Positions 1-8,766 of a DNA stretch of 51,395 nt are shown piece after piece. Where the stretch lies: the NCBI GenBank assembly GCA_964383905.1, contig CAYLJO010000011.1, positions 1 through 51,395 of the forward strand, given 5' to 3'. The notes beneath the pieces are model-generated. The model did not search any database. It saw only the letters and a list, made by a program, of their open reading frames with translations, and had not been told where the DNA came from. Source of the stretch: CAYLJO01 sp964383905. GTDB taxonomy: Bacteria > Acidobacteriota > Blastocatellia > Pyrinomonadales > Pyrinomonadaceae. The translations under genes and the position numbers were made by a program. Each line of letters opens with the position of its first letter. The stretch's first letter is position 1.

Positions 1-337
1 TGCCCTTCTTCTTCACCTGCCCGATAGGATGAACCGGCATTAGCCAGAGGATCGTTACCCCGAGTTCCCTCAAATCGTCGAGCCGGGTTGTGATGCCGTT
101 GAAATCGCCCCGGTCAGAAAAAGTGCGCTCGAAGATTTCGTAGATCACGCCGTCACGCAGCCAGGCGGGGCTCGGACGCGGCGTCTCTTTCGAATAGTCG
201 CGCGCCGGCGATTGCCAGGCCCGAGAAGGCTGGCATGATGCGATGATCATCAGGGCGGAAAGCAAAGCGCGCAGGAGGCTCTTAAAGATCTTCGTCTTCG
301 CCACACAACCTGCGACATGTGACCGAATGATGCTCAT
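1..337 (-). CDS. Secreted GH13 alpha-amylase-family lipoprotein, 3' end cut by window
   Basis: Only the first 112 codons are present; the gene runs off the left edge. From the ATG at 337 it encodes a basic N-terminus, a hydrophobic stretch ending in a lipobox-like IIASC around residues 32-36, then the start of a GH13 barrel: DGVIYEIFERTFSD, followed by LGVTILWLMPVHPIG. This is the usual beta1-beta2 entry of alpha-amylase, cyclomaltodextrinase and neopullulanase enzymes. Catalytic residues lie outside the window, so the exact specificity is unknown. It begins 42 nt after the stop of the MFS transporter and is probably the last visible gene of the maltodextrin operon. Inference: a periplasmic or surface glucan hydrolase. 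The family is confident, the substrate is not. Confidence 0.85.
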   Translation of the reverse strand, partial: MSIIRSHVAGCVAKTKIFKSLLRALLSALMIIASCQPSRAWQSPARDYSKETPRPSPAWLRDGVIYEIFERTFSDRGDFNGITTRLDDLRELGVTILWLMPVHPIGQVKKKG

Positions 338-379
338 GCGATTATTTCGCCGTCTGCTTCTGCCGTTTGCGATCGTCGT

Positions 380-1780
380 TCAGCTCTTATCGATTAATCC
401 CGTGCTGGGCACCGGCTGCGCCGATTCCTGAACGGTGAATGGCTCATGTTCATCGGCGCGTATCACATCGGCTTCAGGTATAGTCTTGTCGGCAACGTCG
501 CGCACGAATGAGACCAGCGCCGCCGCGACCAACAAACACGCCCCGCCGAGCATCACCACATAAAGGGGCCTTTGATTAAAAACATACTTAACCAGTGGTT
601 GGAAGGTAAGCGATGCGATGATCTCAGGAATGACAATGAAGAAGTTAAAGATGCCCATGTAAATGCCCATGCGGGCCGGCGGCAATGCGCCGGCCAGAAT
701 CGCATAAGGCATCGCGAGAATAGACGCCCATGCAATGCCGACTCCAACCATGGTCAGCAGTAGCATGTTTTTATCATGAATGAAATAAACGGAAAGCAAA
801 CCGATGCCGCCGCAGATCAGGGAGAGGGCATGAACGGTCTTGCGGCTCGTTGTGGCGGCAAGTTTCGGCAGCGCGAAGGCGACCACGAAACAGACGACGG
901 AATAGACCATGAAACAGACACCGCCCCAATAAATTCCCTCATCGAACAGCGGCGAGTTCTTGTCAGGCGCCCCGAGTACATGGTAGGCGGTCGTCAACCC
1001 GAAGAACATCCACATGCAGAATAATCCCAGCCAGGTAAAGATCTGGACAACAGCGAGTTGCTTCATCGTCCGGGGCATCTCTCTGATCGCCGTTAATATT
1101 TCTGTTAAGATGGAGCCGATGCTTCGCTTCTCTTGGCGTTGTCGCTTAAACTCTTCAATATTCTCAGGCGGATACTCTTTTGATGTAAAGACAGTCCAGA
1201 GTACTGCGAGCAGAAAGACGATCGAGCCGATTTTGAACGCATACAAGACAGGGTAAGGGATACCGCTGGTGGTCTTGCCGGTCACACCGAAGTAGTCGAA
1301 TAGTTTTGGCAGCGCATTCGCCAGGGACGCGCCGACGCCGATGAAGAAACTCTGCATCACAAATCCGGCGGTGCGTTGATCCACATTTAGTTTATCGGCG
1401 ACGAAGGCGCGGAAAGGCTCCATACTGATATTAATGCTGGCGTCTAAGATCCAGAGCAGTCCCGCAGCCATCCACAGCTTTGAAGAATTCGGCATGAAGA
1501 ACAGCGCGATGCTGGAAAGAATCGCGCCGGCGAGGAAATACGGGCGGCGGCGGCCGAGGCGGTTCCACGTCCGGTCGCTCATCGAGCCGACGACGGGCTG
1601 GATCAACAATCCGGTGACAGGCCCGGCAATCCAGAGGATCGGGATCTTGTCAGGATCTGCACCGAGCTTTGTGTAGATCGCGCTCATGTTGGCGAGTTGT
1701 AAGCCCCAGCCAAACTGTATGCCGAGAAACCCGAAACTCATATTCCAGATCTGCCAGAAGCTCAAACGTGGTTTCTGCAT
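380..1780 (-). CDS. MFS sugar transporter (GPH/SLC45-like)
   Basis: A 466-aa polytopic membrane protein with about 12 hydrophobic segments. The N-terminus has the LSFWQIWNMSFGFLGIQFGW type opening and the cytoplasmic loop DRTWNRLGRRRPYFLAGA, which is typical of the SLC45/GPH branch of sugar:cation symporters that carry sucrose, maltose or related glucosides. It starts with ATG at 1780. Genes on both sides are glucan hydrolases and a 4-alpha-glucanotransferase, so maltose or maltodextrin uptake across the inner membrane is the natural inference. A hairpin-like repeat element (1805-1902) separates it from the upstream SDR gene. A sucrose or glucoside symporter is the alternative. Confidence 0.88.
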   Translation of the reverse strand: MQKPRLSFWQIWNMSFGFLGIQFGWGLQLANMSAIYTKLGADPDKIPILWIAGPVTGLLIQPVVGSMSDRTWNRLGRRRPYFLAGAILSSIALFFMPNSSKLWMAAGLLWILDASINISMEPFRAFVADKLNVDQRTAGFVMQSFFIGVGASLANALPKLFDYFGVTGKTTSGIPYPVLYAFKIGSIVFLLAVLWTVFTSKEYPPENIEEFKRQRQEKRSIGSILTEILTAIREMPRTMKQLAVVQIFTWLGLFCMWMFFGLTTAYHVLGAPDKNSPLFDEGIYWGGVCFMVYSVVCFVVAFALPKLAATTSRKTVHALSLICGGIGLLSVYFIHDKNMLLLTMVGVGIAWASILAMPYAILAGALPPARMGIYMGIFNFFIVIPEIIASLTFQPLVKYVFNQRPLYVVMLGGACLLVAAALVSFVRDVADKTIPEADVIRADEHEPFTVQESAQPVPSTGLIDKS

Positions 1781-1804
1781 TTTCGACGCTCCGTTCTTTG
1801 AAAG

Positions 1805-1902
1805 GATGAAAGAAGAGACCCGGAAATGGGAGACCAGGGTGACGCGGCGATCGATTGTTTTATCCCCGTGCCCCAGTGTCCCCGTCTCACTACTCTTTCA
1901 TC
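1805..1902. repeat. Imperfect palindromic intergenic repeat element (type 1)
   Basis: The left arm begins GATGAAAGAAGAGACC. The right arm, read on the opposite strand, begins GATGAAAGAGTAGTGAGAC. The inner part is made of degenerate units of 7-8 bases (CCCCGTG, CCCCAGT, GTCCCCG). It fills the gap between the MFS and SDR genes. It can fold as a long imperfect hairpin and is the first of several elements built the same way in this window. Confidence 0.55.
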
Positions 1903-1918
1903 GCCTCACGTTCAGCGT

Positions 1919-2644
1919 TTATCTCGCGTAAATGTTGATGTCTTCGAGCACCACGTCGCGGTCGAGCGAGAGCGCGAACATGAGCGTGCGGGCCATATTT
2001 GAAACGTGAATCGCCCCGGCGCGGGGTGCCTGGGCCGGCGCGGTATTGTCTACGTCAACCAGGCCCGGGCAGAAATTGAAGACGCGCACGTTGGCGCCGA
2101 TCTTGCGCACGTGGTCGCGCAGGGCCTCGGCAAAACCCAATAAGCCGAACTTTGAAGCGCAGTAAGATGGCACATCGGCATAGCCATGCTTGCCCGCTTG
2201 CGAAGAGACATTGACCACATCGCCAAAATCATGAGCGATCATGTGTGGCAGCGCCGCGCGCACGAGCCACATGGCGCCGCGCAAATTCGTCTCCATCACC
2301 TTGTCCCACCCGGCATCCGTAATTTCGGTGACCGTCTCGGGCACAGCCAGACCTGAGTTGTTGATGAGCAGGTCAAGCGTCTTCCATCGCTCGATAACGT
2401 GGCGGACGAGGGCCTCGGTCTGCACGCGGTCGCGGAGGTCAAAAGCGTAAGGATAAACCCGCTCGGCGTTGTTCTTCGCATTCAGTTCATCAGCAGTCCG
2501 GCGCAGGGTCTCCTCACGTCGCGAAGCGATCACAACGGCGGCGCCCGCCCCTGATAAGGCTTCCGCAAATGCCCGTCCGATCCCCGTGCCGCCGCCTGTC
2601 ACGATAGCGACCTGCTCTGAAAAAGGCTTGGTTCGAAATGCCAT
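1919..2644 (-). CDS. Short-chain dehydrogenase/reductase (SDR)
   Basis: A classical NAD(P)-dependent SDR. It shows the cofactor glycine motif VTGGGTGIGRA near the N-terminus, the NNSG variant of the NNAG motif, and the catalytic YCASK (YxxxK) preceded by an NVSSQAG serine loop. The reading frame is open from a GTG at 2665, but the ATG at 2644 is preferred because AGGTGAT sits 7 nt before it and the resulting N-terminus MAFRTKPFSEQVAIVTGGG has the usual SDR length. It follows the GH13 gene by 17 nt and so is probably co-transcribed with the maltodextrin genes. Its substrate cannot be read from sequence; a sugar-related or unrelated carbonyl substrate is possible. Confidence 0.9.
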   Translation of the reverse strand: MAFRTKPFSEQVAIVTGGGTGIGRAFAEALSGAGAAVVIASRREETLRRTADELNAKNNAERVYPYAFDLRDRVQTEALVRHVIERWKTLDLLINNSGLAVPETVTEITDAGWDKVMETNLRGAMWLVRAALPHMIAHDFGDVVNVSSQAGKHGYADVPSYCASKFGLLGFAEALRDHVRKIGANVRVFNFCPGLVDVDNTAPAQAPRAGAIHVSNMARTLMFALSLDRDVVLEDINIYAR

Positions 2645-2661
2645 TGGTTTTATCACCTGCC

Positions 2662-4563
2662 TCACCGTTTTGTGAAGATGCTCGCGGACCGCGCGGGCAA
2701 GGTCACCTTTAACATTCCGCCCTCGACGGATAGATCCTTGACCATCCCGAGACGATCGGTAAGTGTTGTGCCGTCGGCGATCTTCGCCGCTGCGACTTCG
2801 ACCCCAATGGCCGCGGGTTTAGTATCATTGTTAAAGGCGACTACGACTGATTCGCGGTCGGTCATGCGCGCATATGCGTACTGCTGGTCGGCGACGTAAA
2901 GATCAACGGATGCGCCGCGCCGCAGCGGCTCAAGCTCAGCGCGCAGGCGTGCCAACCGCCTTACGTGCGTGAAGACCGCCTGCTCGTCAAGCGAACGTCC
3001 TTTCTCGGTGAAAGCGTCACGGGGGTCGCCGGGAAAGCCGCCGGGGAAGTCGCGGCGGTTATCCGGATCGCCTCCCCCCTGCATCGCAATCTCGTCGCCG
3101 TAGTAAAGCATCGGCGTGCCGCGGGTGGTAAGGATCAGCGTCTGGGCGAGCTTTAACCCGGCGAAACCGGAGTTGGGCTCATTCATGAAGCGGAGCACGT
3201 CGTGCAGGCCCAGAAAGGTGACGAGCCCCCCGGCATTCGGGTAGAGGTGATCGTGGGCGAGCATTTGCGATACTTCGCGCAGAGTTTTGCCTTCACCGAA
3301 GGCGCGCCGCAAAGGGAAATAGAGCGGAAAATCGAAGAGGGTATCCACCCCGGTATCAATGCCGTCAAACCCTGCGCGCCCGCCCTGGAAGAAGGAGACG
3401 AGCGCGGGGTCGGCGTCGAACATCTCGCCGACCACGTTCACCCTCGGGTACTCGCGCTTGATCGCGGCCATCCAGTCGCGCCAGAAGCGGCGGGGCACAT
3501 ACGGCAAGGTGTCCTCGCGTATCGCATCGAGCCCGGTGACGCCGACCCACCAGAGGGTATTCTGGATTTCGTAGCGCGCGACCTCCTCGTCGTTCTGATT
3601 GAGGTCGGGCAGAATATCCACGAACCAGCCTTCGAGCGTATCGCGCTGTGTCGGGTAGGCCCCGCGTGAGTTCATCAGCGTCCAGGGCTGAAAACTGTTC
3701 TTAAGGTGCTTCGCTTCCGTGCCGTTGAACCAGGTGGGTGTCGGCGGGTCTTTGACCCAGGGGTGGTACGGCCCGGTGTGATTGGCGACCTGGTCCTGAA
3801 TCACCTTGATGCCGAGATGGTGCGCCGCCTCGACCATCTCGCGCAGTTTGGCGAGCGTGCCGAAATGCTCTTCCACCCCGTAGAAATCGACCGCGCCGTA
3901 GCCGTGATAATCCGTGATCGGCTCCCCGCGGTACGTCTCGCGCATGTTCAGGTGATTGACATTATCATACCATGGGGTGAGCCAGATGGCCGTGACACCG
4001 AGATCCTTTAAATAAGGCAGGTGTTTGATAATGCCTTCAAAATCGCCGCCGTGATAGTAGCGGTCCTTAGTGCGATCGTACATCCCACGCGACTGTGGAG
4101 GGTCGTTGTTGGTCTGATCGCCATCGCTGAAGCGGTCGGGCATAATGAGGTAGATTACGTCGTCGGGCGAAAAGCCTTGAAAGCGGCCCTCACGGCTGAG
4201 CGGAGCAGTGATTTCGAACGGAGCATCTACCGGCCCGCTTCCGGTCGTGATGCGGAGCGCACGACGACCCGGTTGTGCCTGTGGGCCGATCAAAACATCT
4301 ACGAAGAGGTATGTACCCGCCGCGTTAACGTACGTCGCTCCTATGGTTAATCCCGCGCCGACAGCCTCGACGCGCGCGCCGCTCAAGTTTTGTCCACGAA
4401 TTAGCACGCGCACCGGATTGATCGAATGACCTGCCCACCAGTTGGGCGGTTCGACTTTGAGCACCGCGGGAGCCGCCTGCCCCGCGCAAACGGTCGCGGT
4501 GACGTATAACAAGAGGCCGGCCAGCGCGAATCGTCTAAACGTCTTACAATCAGTTTTATTCAT
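2662..4563 (-). CDS. Secreted GH13 cyclomaltodextrinase/neopullulanase-like enzyme
   Basis: A 633-aa protein with a signal peptide (residues 1-28, FALAGLLLYVTATVCAG). It has an N-terminal cyclomaltodextrinase-type beta domain (starting VLKVEPPNWWAGHSINPVRV) and then a full GH13 barrel. The active-site regions are visible: DQVANH (region I), GLDAIREDT with the nucleophile Asp after R-x (region II), VVGEMFDADP with the acid/base Glu (region III) and FLGLHDVLRF (region IV). A C-terminal beta domain closes the protein. Enzymes of this build split cyclodextrins, pullulan or maltodextrins. The gene lies 40 nt after malQ and just before the SDR. A SusA-like periplasmic location is inferred from the signal peptide. 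Confidence 0.92.
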   Translation of the reverse strand: MNKTDCKTFRRFALAGLLLYVTATVCAGQAAPAVLKVEPPNWWAGHSINPVRVLIRGQNLSGARVEAVGAGLTIGATYVNAAGTYLFVDVLIGPQAQPGRRALRITTGSGPVDAPFEITAPLSREGRFQGFSPDDVIYLIMPDRFSDGDQTNNDPPQSRGMYDRTKDRYYHGGDFEGIIKHLPYLKDLGVTAIWLTPWYDNVNHLNMRETYRGEPITDYHGYGAVDFYGVEEHFGTLAKLREMVEAAHHLGIKVIQDQVANHTGPYHPWVKDPPTPTWFNGTEAKHLKNSFQPWTLMNSRGAYPTQRDTLEGWFVDILPDLNQNDEEVARYEIQNTLWWVGVTGLDAIREDTLPYVPRRFWRDWMAAIKREYPRVNVVGEMFDADPALVSFFQGGRAGFDGIDTGVDTLFDFPLYFPLRRAFGEGKTLREVSQMLAHDHLYPNAGGLVTFLGLHDVLRFMNEPNSGFAGLKLAQTLILTTRGTPMLYYGDEIAMQGGGDPDNRRDFPGGFPGDPRDAFTEKGRSLDEQAVFTHVRRLARLRAELEPLRRGASVDLYVADQQYAYARMTDRESVVVAFNNDTKPAAIGVEVAAAKIADGTTLTDRLGMVKDLSVEGGMLKVTLPARSASIFTKR

Positions 4564-4603
4564 GCGCCGATGTTCAGGATGGCCCTTCGTGGTGATACAT
4601 CTT

Positions 4604-6124
4604 TCATCTTCCGTAAAGCTCCGTCAGCCCTTTAAGCCGGCTGCTCAGTTGATCGGTCAAGGCGTTCGATTGGTAACGCCAGGCCCAGTTGCCGCTGGTG
4701 CTCGCCGGGAGGTTCATCCGCGCGCTCGTGCCCAGGCCGAGCACGTCCTGCAGCGGTATGATCGCCGTGTTGGCAACGGACGCAAGCACGGCGCGGATAA
4801 AGTCCCAGTGAATTTCGTGGCCGTCGGTGTTGAGGTACTTCTGGCAAAACTCTCTTTCGCGCCTGATCTGCGCCGCGTCCCGCGTCGAGCCTGCTCCGGC
4901 TTCGCTCTGGAACCAGCCGACCGTTGTGTCATTGTCATGTGTCCCCGTATAGACCACGACGTTGCGCACGTAATTGTGGGGCAAGTCGTTGTTTTTGGGA
5001 TCACCGCCGAAAGCGAACTGCAGAATACGCATACCCGGGAACCCGAAATCGTCGCGCAGGGCTTCAACGTCGGGTGTGATGACTCCCAGATCTTCAGCGA
5101 TGATCGGCAGCTCGCCGAGGGCGTGCTTGATAGCCGTGAATAGCTCTCTGCCCGGGGCCTCTACCCAGCGTCCGCGCTCCGCTGTCTTATCGCCGCCGGG
5201 AATCTCCCAGCTCGCGGCGAAGCCGCGAAAGTGGTCTATCCGCAGGATGTCAACTATCTGAAGAGTCGCGTGTACGCGCTCGACCCACCAGCGGAAACCA
5301 CTGGCGCGCATTCGGTCCCAGTTGTAGAGCGGATTACCCCAGAGTTGTCCGGTCGCGCTGAAGTAATCGGGCGGCACGCCCGCCACGACCACGGGCGCGC
5401 CCATGTCATCCAGCTTGAACTGGTCCCGGTGCGTCCACACATCCGCCGAGTCGTGCGCGACGAAGATCGGGATGTCGCCGATGAGATTAACGCCCTGCCG
5501 GTGGCAATAGGCTTTGAGCGCGTCCCATTGTTTGAAGAAGAGAAACTGGTAGAACTTTTGCGCGTACACCTGATCGCGTAACCCCTCACGCGCCGCGGCG
5601 AGCGCCTCCGGCTCGCGCCGGACCAGCCGCGGCTCCCACTTGTTCCACGCCGCGCCGTCATGGGCATCCTTCAGCGCGCGGTAGAGCGCGTAGTCGTCAA
5701 GCCAGGAAGAGACCTGGTGGCAGAATGTACCGAAGCCGACGCGAAGCCCCGTCTCGCTCGCACGCTTGAAATTATCGAACGCCCGACGCAGCAGCGCGCT
5801 CTTGAATTCGAATACTTTCCCATAATCGACGCGCTCTTCAGGAAAATCAGGCAGAGGCGCAAGATCATCTTTTGACAATAAACCTTCATCGACGAGTCGC
5901 TCAGGGCTAATCAGCAGCGTGTTGCCCGCAAACGCCGAGAAGCATTGGTATGGCGAATCACCATAGCCCGTAGGCCCCAGCGGCAAAACCTGCCACAGGC
6001 CCTGACCGCTGGCGGCAAGAAAATCGACGAAGCGATACGCCTCGTCGCCTAAGTCCCCGATGCCGAATTTTCCCGGCAGCGAAGTCGGGTGTAGCAGTAT
6101 GCCGCTCGATCTTGGGAAGTTCAT
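4604..6124 (-). CDS. malQ: 4-alpha-glucanotransferase (amylomaltase, GH77)
   Basis: A 506-aa cytoplasmic enzyme that transfers alpha-1,4-glucan segments between maltodextrins and releases glucose. Family hallmarks are visible: the N-terminal SSGILLHPTSLPGKFGIGDLG, LPLGPTGYGDSPYQ, the nucleophile block ILRIDHFRGF, the acid/base block IIAEDLGVITPDV and YTGTHDNDT. The length is normal for the bacterial amylomaltase form without an N-terminal extension. The ATG at 6124 is preceded by GAGGA at good spacing. It is the first gene of the minus-strand maltodextrin operon; the other members follow within 17-140 nt. Confidence 0.97.
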   Translation of the reverse strand: MNFPRSSGILLHPTSLPGKFGIGDLGDEAYRFVDFLAASGQGLWQVLPLGPTGYGDSPYQCFSAFAGNTLLISPERLVDEGLLSKDDLAPLPDFPEERVDYGKVFEFKSALLRRAFDNFKRASETGLRVGFGTFCHQVSSWLDDYALYRALKDAHDGAAWNKWEPRLVRREPEALAAAREGLRDQVYAQKFYQFLFFKQWDALKAYCHRQGVNLIGDIPIFVAHDSADVWTHRDQFKLDDMGAPVVVAGVPPDYFSATGQLWGNPLYNWDRMRASGFRWWVERVHATLQIVDILRIDHFRGFAASWEIPGGDKTAERGRWVEAPGRELFTAIKHALGELPIIAEDLGVITPDVEALRDDFGFPGMRILQFAFGGDPKNNDLPHNYVRNVVVYTGTHDNDTTVGWFQSEAGAGSTRDAAQIRREREFCQKYLNTDGHEIHWDFIRAVLASVANTAIIPLQDVLGLGTSARMNLPASTSGNWAWRYQSNALTDQLSSRLKGLTELYGR

Positions 6125-6440
6125 AATCGTTCCTCAAATGCTGAGAATTAAGGTAAAGATGCTTTCATCGGCGTCTATTCATATATTTCTGCGCTCACGG
6201 CAGCACAAGAGTGCGGAAATGATACTGTGGCGACGGTACGCAGCCATTAGTCGATCACCGCCCTAAATGTCAGAGACGCAACAAACGCGTGCGCAAAATT
6301 TTTCTAAATGAATGAAAGTTAAAGCCCCTGCCCAGGATTCATTCTGAGACACAGGTAACAGTCGGCCCGGCGGAAGATCACTCAAAGGCCCCGCTTTTCA
6401 AATGCCGGTCACAAGGAGCGTCGGCGCGTGCGCCCTCACG
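6125..6440. other. Intergenic region upstream of malQ
   Basis: This 316-bp gap lies between the start of malQ and the stop of the cytochrome c gene. It must hold the promoter of the maltodextrin operon, but I see no convincing -35/-10 pair on the minus strand. A compound hairpin sits at its right edge (6417-6442). No open frame of interest is present. Confidence 0.5.
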
Positions 6441-6442
6441 CT
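6417..6442 (-). terminator. Compound hairpin at the end of the cytochrome c gene
   Basis: Outer stem AGCGT/ACGCT encloses an inner GGCGC/GCGCC stem with a 2-nt loop and overlaps the stop codon of the cytochrome c gene. No T-tract follows on the minus strand, so intrinsic termination is uncertain; it may only protect the 3' end. Confidence 0.3.
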
Positions 6443-6920
6443 ATCTATTAAAACGGCGCACGTAAGCGGCTAGCGCCGTGATATCTTCTCTGGAGAGCTT
6501 CTTTCCAAAAGCGGGCATACTACCGTGACCGTGTGTAATGGAGGCGACAAGTCTTTTATCACTTCTGTGCTTCTCCCACCACTCAGCGTCGGCAAAATTT
6601 GGCGTTTCTAGACTCTTCCCCAAAGCGGTTTCCCCGCGCCCGTCGGCCCCGTGGCATCTGGCGCAATTTTGTGTAAACAGTGCTGCCGCTCTCGCCACAT
6701 CTTTGGATGAGCTTTTGTGCGACGTCCTGTTACGTTGGGCTGCCGAGCTGATGGCATGCGGAACATAGGTTTTCTTTATTTGATCGCCGTAGTGGTGATC
6801 TGATTCGCGACGACCGGTGTGAGTAATGCCCATGCCCCTGACCAGACACGCGACGGCAATGAGCGAGAAGATAAGGAGCGTCAGCCGCGCAGTTCTGATT
6901 TTTTGGGGAGTGTTCGTCAT
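6441..6920 (-). CDS. Class I c-type cytochrome, membrane-anchored or secreted
   Basis: A 159-aa protein with an N-terminal hydrophobic segment (residues 12-30) and one heme-binding motif CARCH (Cys86, Cys89, His90), followed by GADGRGETALG. A distal axial Met is likely at residue 135 in HGHGSMPAFGKKLS. The C-terminal helix EDITALAAYVRRF is typical of soluble electron-carrier cytochromes. It lies 110 nt after a TPR protein gene. The polar linker (residues 31-75) suggests a tethered periplasmic electron carrier. Partner enzymes are not visible in the window. Confidence 0.92.
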   Translation of the reverse strand: MTNTPQKIRTARLTLLIFSLIAVACLVRGMGITHTGRRESDHHYGDQIKKTYVPHAISSAAQRNRTSHKSSSKDVARAAALFTQNCARCHGADGRGETALGKSLETPNFADAEWWEKHRSDKRLVASITHGHGSMPAFGKKLSREDITALAAYVRRFNR

Positions 6921-7030
6921 CGCAAAATCCCCTTCTATCGCCGGATTTGCCGAGGGCGGCCTTTAATTAAAAATGGGCTGCCCTATCCACCACCAGTCTT
7001 GAAGATTCAAACATTGAAGTCTGTTTCTCA

Positions 7031-8695
7031 CTATGGAGATTGACCGAGCATCCGCTGCGTACGTAATTTATCATCGGCAATGCGTTCCTGGGTTGACTGT
7101 TTCTCCAGGGCTTCGAGGCGTTTGAATTCGGCCAGTGCCTGTTGAGCTTTTTCCGTCTGCTTGAGGCGTGTGTACGCGAGGAAGAGTTGATAGTGCGCCT
7201 GTGTATACGCCGGGTGCTTTTCGACGACGCGCTGCAGCCGGACGACGGCTTCCGCGTAATCGCGCCGCTTCAAGGCCAGGCGCGCGTAATCGTAAAGCAC
7301 AGGCACTTCGTTTGGCGCTAAATCCAGAGCGCGCTTGAGCGGCGCCTCAGCCTCATCCAAATGCCCCTGTTCGATGGCCACAAAACCCAAGCTCGCCAGG
7401 GCATCAACGTGATCGGGATGGGTCGCGACAAATTTTTGAAGGATCTCGCGCGCCCGGTCGAAGTCGCCCGCGGCCCGATGCGCATAGCCGCGTAAATAGT
7501 CAATATTCTTAAAATCAGGGTTCAGTGCCGCCACCGTATCGAAGTCGGCGGCGGCGGCACCCCACTCGCCCTTTTTGTAATTGGCATTGGCGCGCGCATA
7601 AACGTAAGCAGGCTCTTTCGGATTTATCTCAATCGCGCGTGTATCCTCCTGAATCGCCCCCTCCCAGTAACCGACGCGCCCGTACTCGCGGCCGAGGAGG
7701 AAATGGTAGTTGGCGTTATTCGGCTCGCGCTCAATGGCGTGCTTAAACTCCTCGACGGCGTTGGCGTAGTCATTACGCGCACTGGCAATCAGGCCCAGCC
7801 GAAAGTGCGTCACGGCTGGGACAGGGTTGAGGTCTGCCGCCTCGGCCAGATAGCGCGCGGCCTCATCGTTGCGGTCCAAGCTGTAGAGCGCAACGCCCAG
7901 GTTATAAAGTACCTCATAGGTATGTGGCATCAGCTCGTTGACCCGCGCGAAGAGCCGCGCGGCCCGCTCGTACTGTTTGTTCTGGGCCAGCGCGGTGGCG
8001 AGCGTAAAGAGGGCGCGGGGGTCTGAAGCAACGTTGCGCTCGACGAGGTCGGCAGCCGTCTCAGCTTCCGCCGCGCGGTTGGCGCGGTAAGCCACGTTGA
8101 GGAAAGCGAGGGCGAGTTGTAGGTCATCGGGCGCGGAGGCGCGGGCACGCGCGAAGTGTTCGGCCGACTTCACAAAGTCGCCGGCATCGCCGTAAAGAGC
8201 GCCGAGATTGTAGTGTGCCTGAACGTGCGCCGGATCAATCTTTAAAACGCGCTCGAACTCCGCAATCGCTTCCGCGACGCGGCCGCGCTCTGCCAGCATG
8301 CGCCCCACGTTGTTGCGCGCGCCCACAAACTTTGGGTCGAGCTTGATGGCGACATTAAATTCGGCTAACGCTTCATCATGGCGGCCCGCGCGGTCAAGGA
8401 TGACACCGAGAAGATTATGCGGGACCGGAGAGCGGGGCGACGCCGAGATAGCCGCCCGCGCCGCGCGCTCAGCTACGGACAGCGCATTCTTCTGTAAAGC
8501 TTTCGCTGCCGCATCGACCGCCGCGCGCGCCGGTGCGCTTAGCTCCGCTGGCCCTGCTTCGCTCGCATTTCGCGCGAGGCTGGCCGGTCGTTGAGAATTC
8601 GGGCGCTGCGCCAAGGCCGGAAGGCAAAAGGGAAAGGCCAAAAGGCAAAAGGTGAACGGAAAAAGGTGAACGTGCTGCGATAGCCGGAGGCGCAT
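7031..8695 (-). CDS. Secreted tetratricopeptide-repeat protein
   Basis: About 554 aa from the ATG at 8695, chosen because MRLRLSQHVHLFPFTFCLLA forms a signal peptide; an upstream in-frame start at 8737 would add 14 residues. After cleavage near LPALAQ the protein is made almost entirely of TPR units (for example AHYNLGALYGDAGDF, VLYNLGVALYSLDRNDEAA, FRLGLIASARNDYANAVEEF). It is a scaffold for protein-protein contact; no catalytic domain is seen. It follows the second TPR gene by 71 nt. The signal-peptide coding region is built from a purine-rich repeat (see the element at 8614-8766). Confidence 0.85.
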   Translation of the reverse strand: MRLRLSQHVHLFPFTFCLLAFPFCLPALAQRPNSQRPASLARNASEAGPAELSAPARAAVDAAAKALQKNALSVAERAARAAISASPRSPVPHNLLGVILDRAGRHDEALAEFNVAIKLDPKFVGARNNVGRMLAERGRVAEAIAEFERVLKIDPAHVQAHYNLGALYGDAGDFVKSAEHFARARASAPDDLQLALAFLNVAYRANRAAEAETAADLVERNVASDPRALFTLATALAQNKQYERAARLFARVNELMPHTYEVLYNLGVALYSLDRNDEAARYLAEAADLNPVPAVTHFRLGLIASARNDYANAVEEFKHAIEREPNNANYHFLLGREYGRVGYWEGAIQEDTRAIEINPKEPAYVYARANANYKKGEWGAAAADFDTVAALNPDFKNIDYLRGYAHRAAGDFDRAREILQKFVATHPDHVDALASLGFVAIEQGHLDEAEAPLKRALDLAPNEVPVLYDYARLALKRRDYAEAVVRLQRVVEKHPAYTQAHYQLFLAYTRLKQTEKAQQALAEFKRLEALEKQSTQERIADDKLRTQRMLGQSP

Positions 8696-8766
8696 TGCCC
8701 GCCGCGACGACCCACATCGTGCTGTATATCTAACCACTTTTGCCTTTTACCTTGACGTTTGACTTA
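8614..8766. repeat. Heptad repeat element with inverted arms spanning a gene start (type 2)
   Basis: On the minus strand the unit TTTTGCC recurs with period 7 in both arms. The left copy (8614-8673) lies inside the signal-peptide codons of the TPR gene, and the right copy (8735-8765, CTTTTGCCTTTTACC on the plus strand) lies before the start, in inverted orientation. The arms can pair imperfectly around the translation start. Confidence 0.5.

Noticed and set aside
4442..5143. A 233-codon plus-strand frame opposite malQ
   Set aside because: malQ on the other strand carries all catalytic motifs; the plus frame has shadow-type composition.
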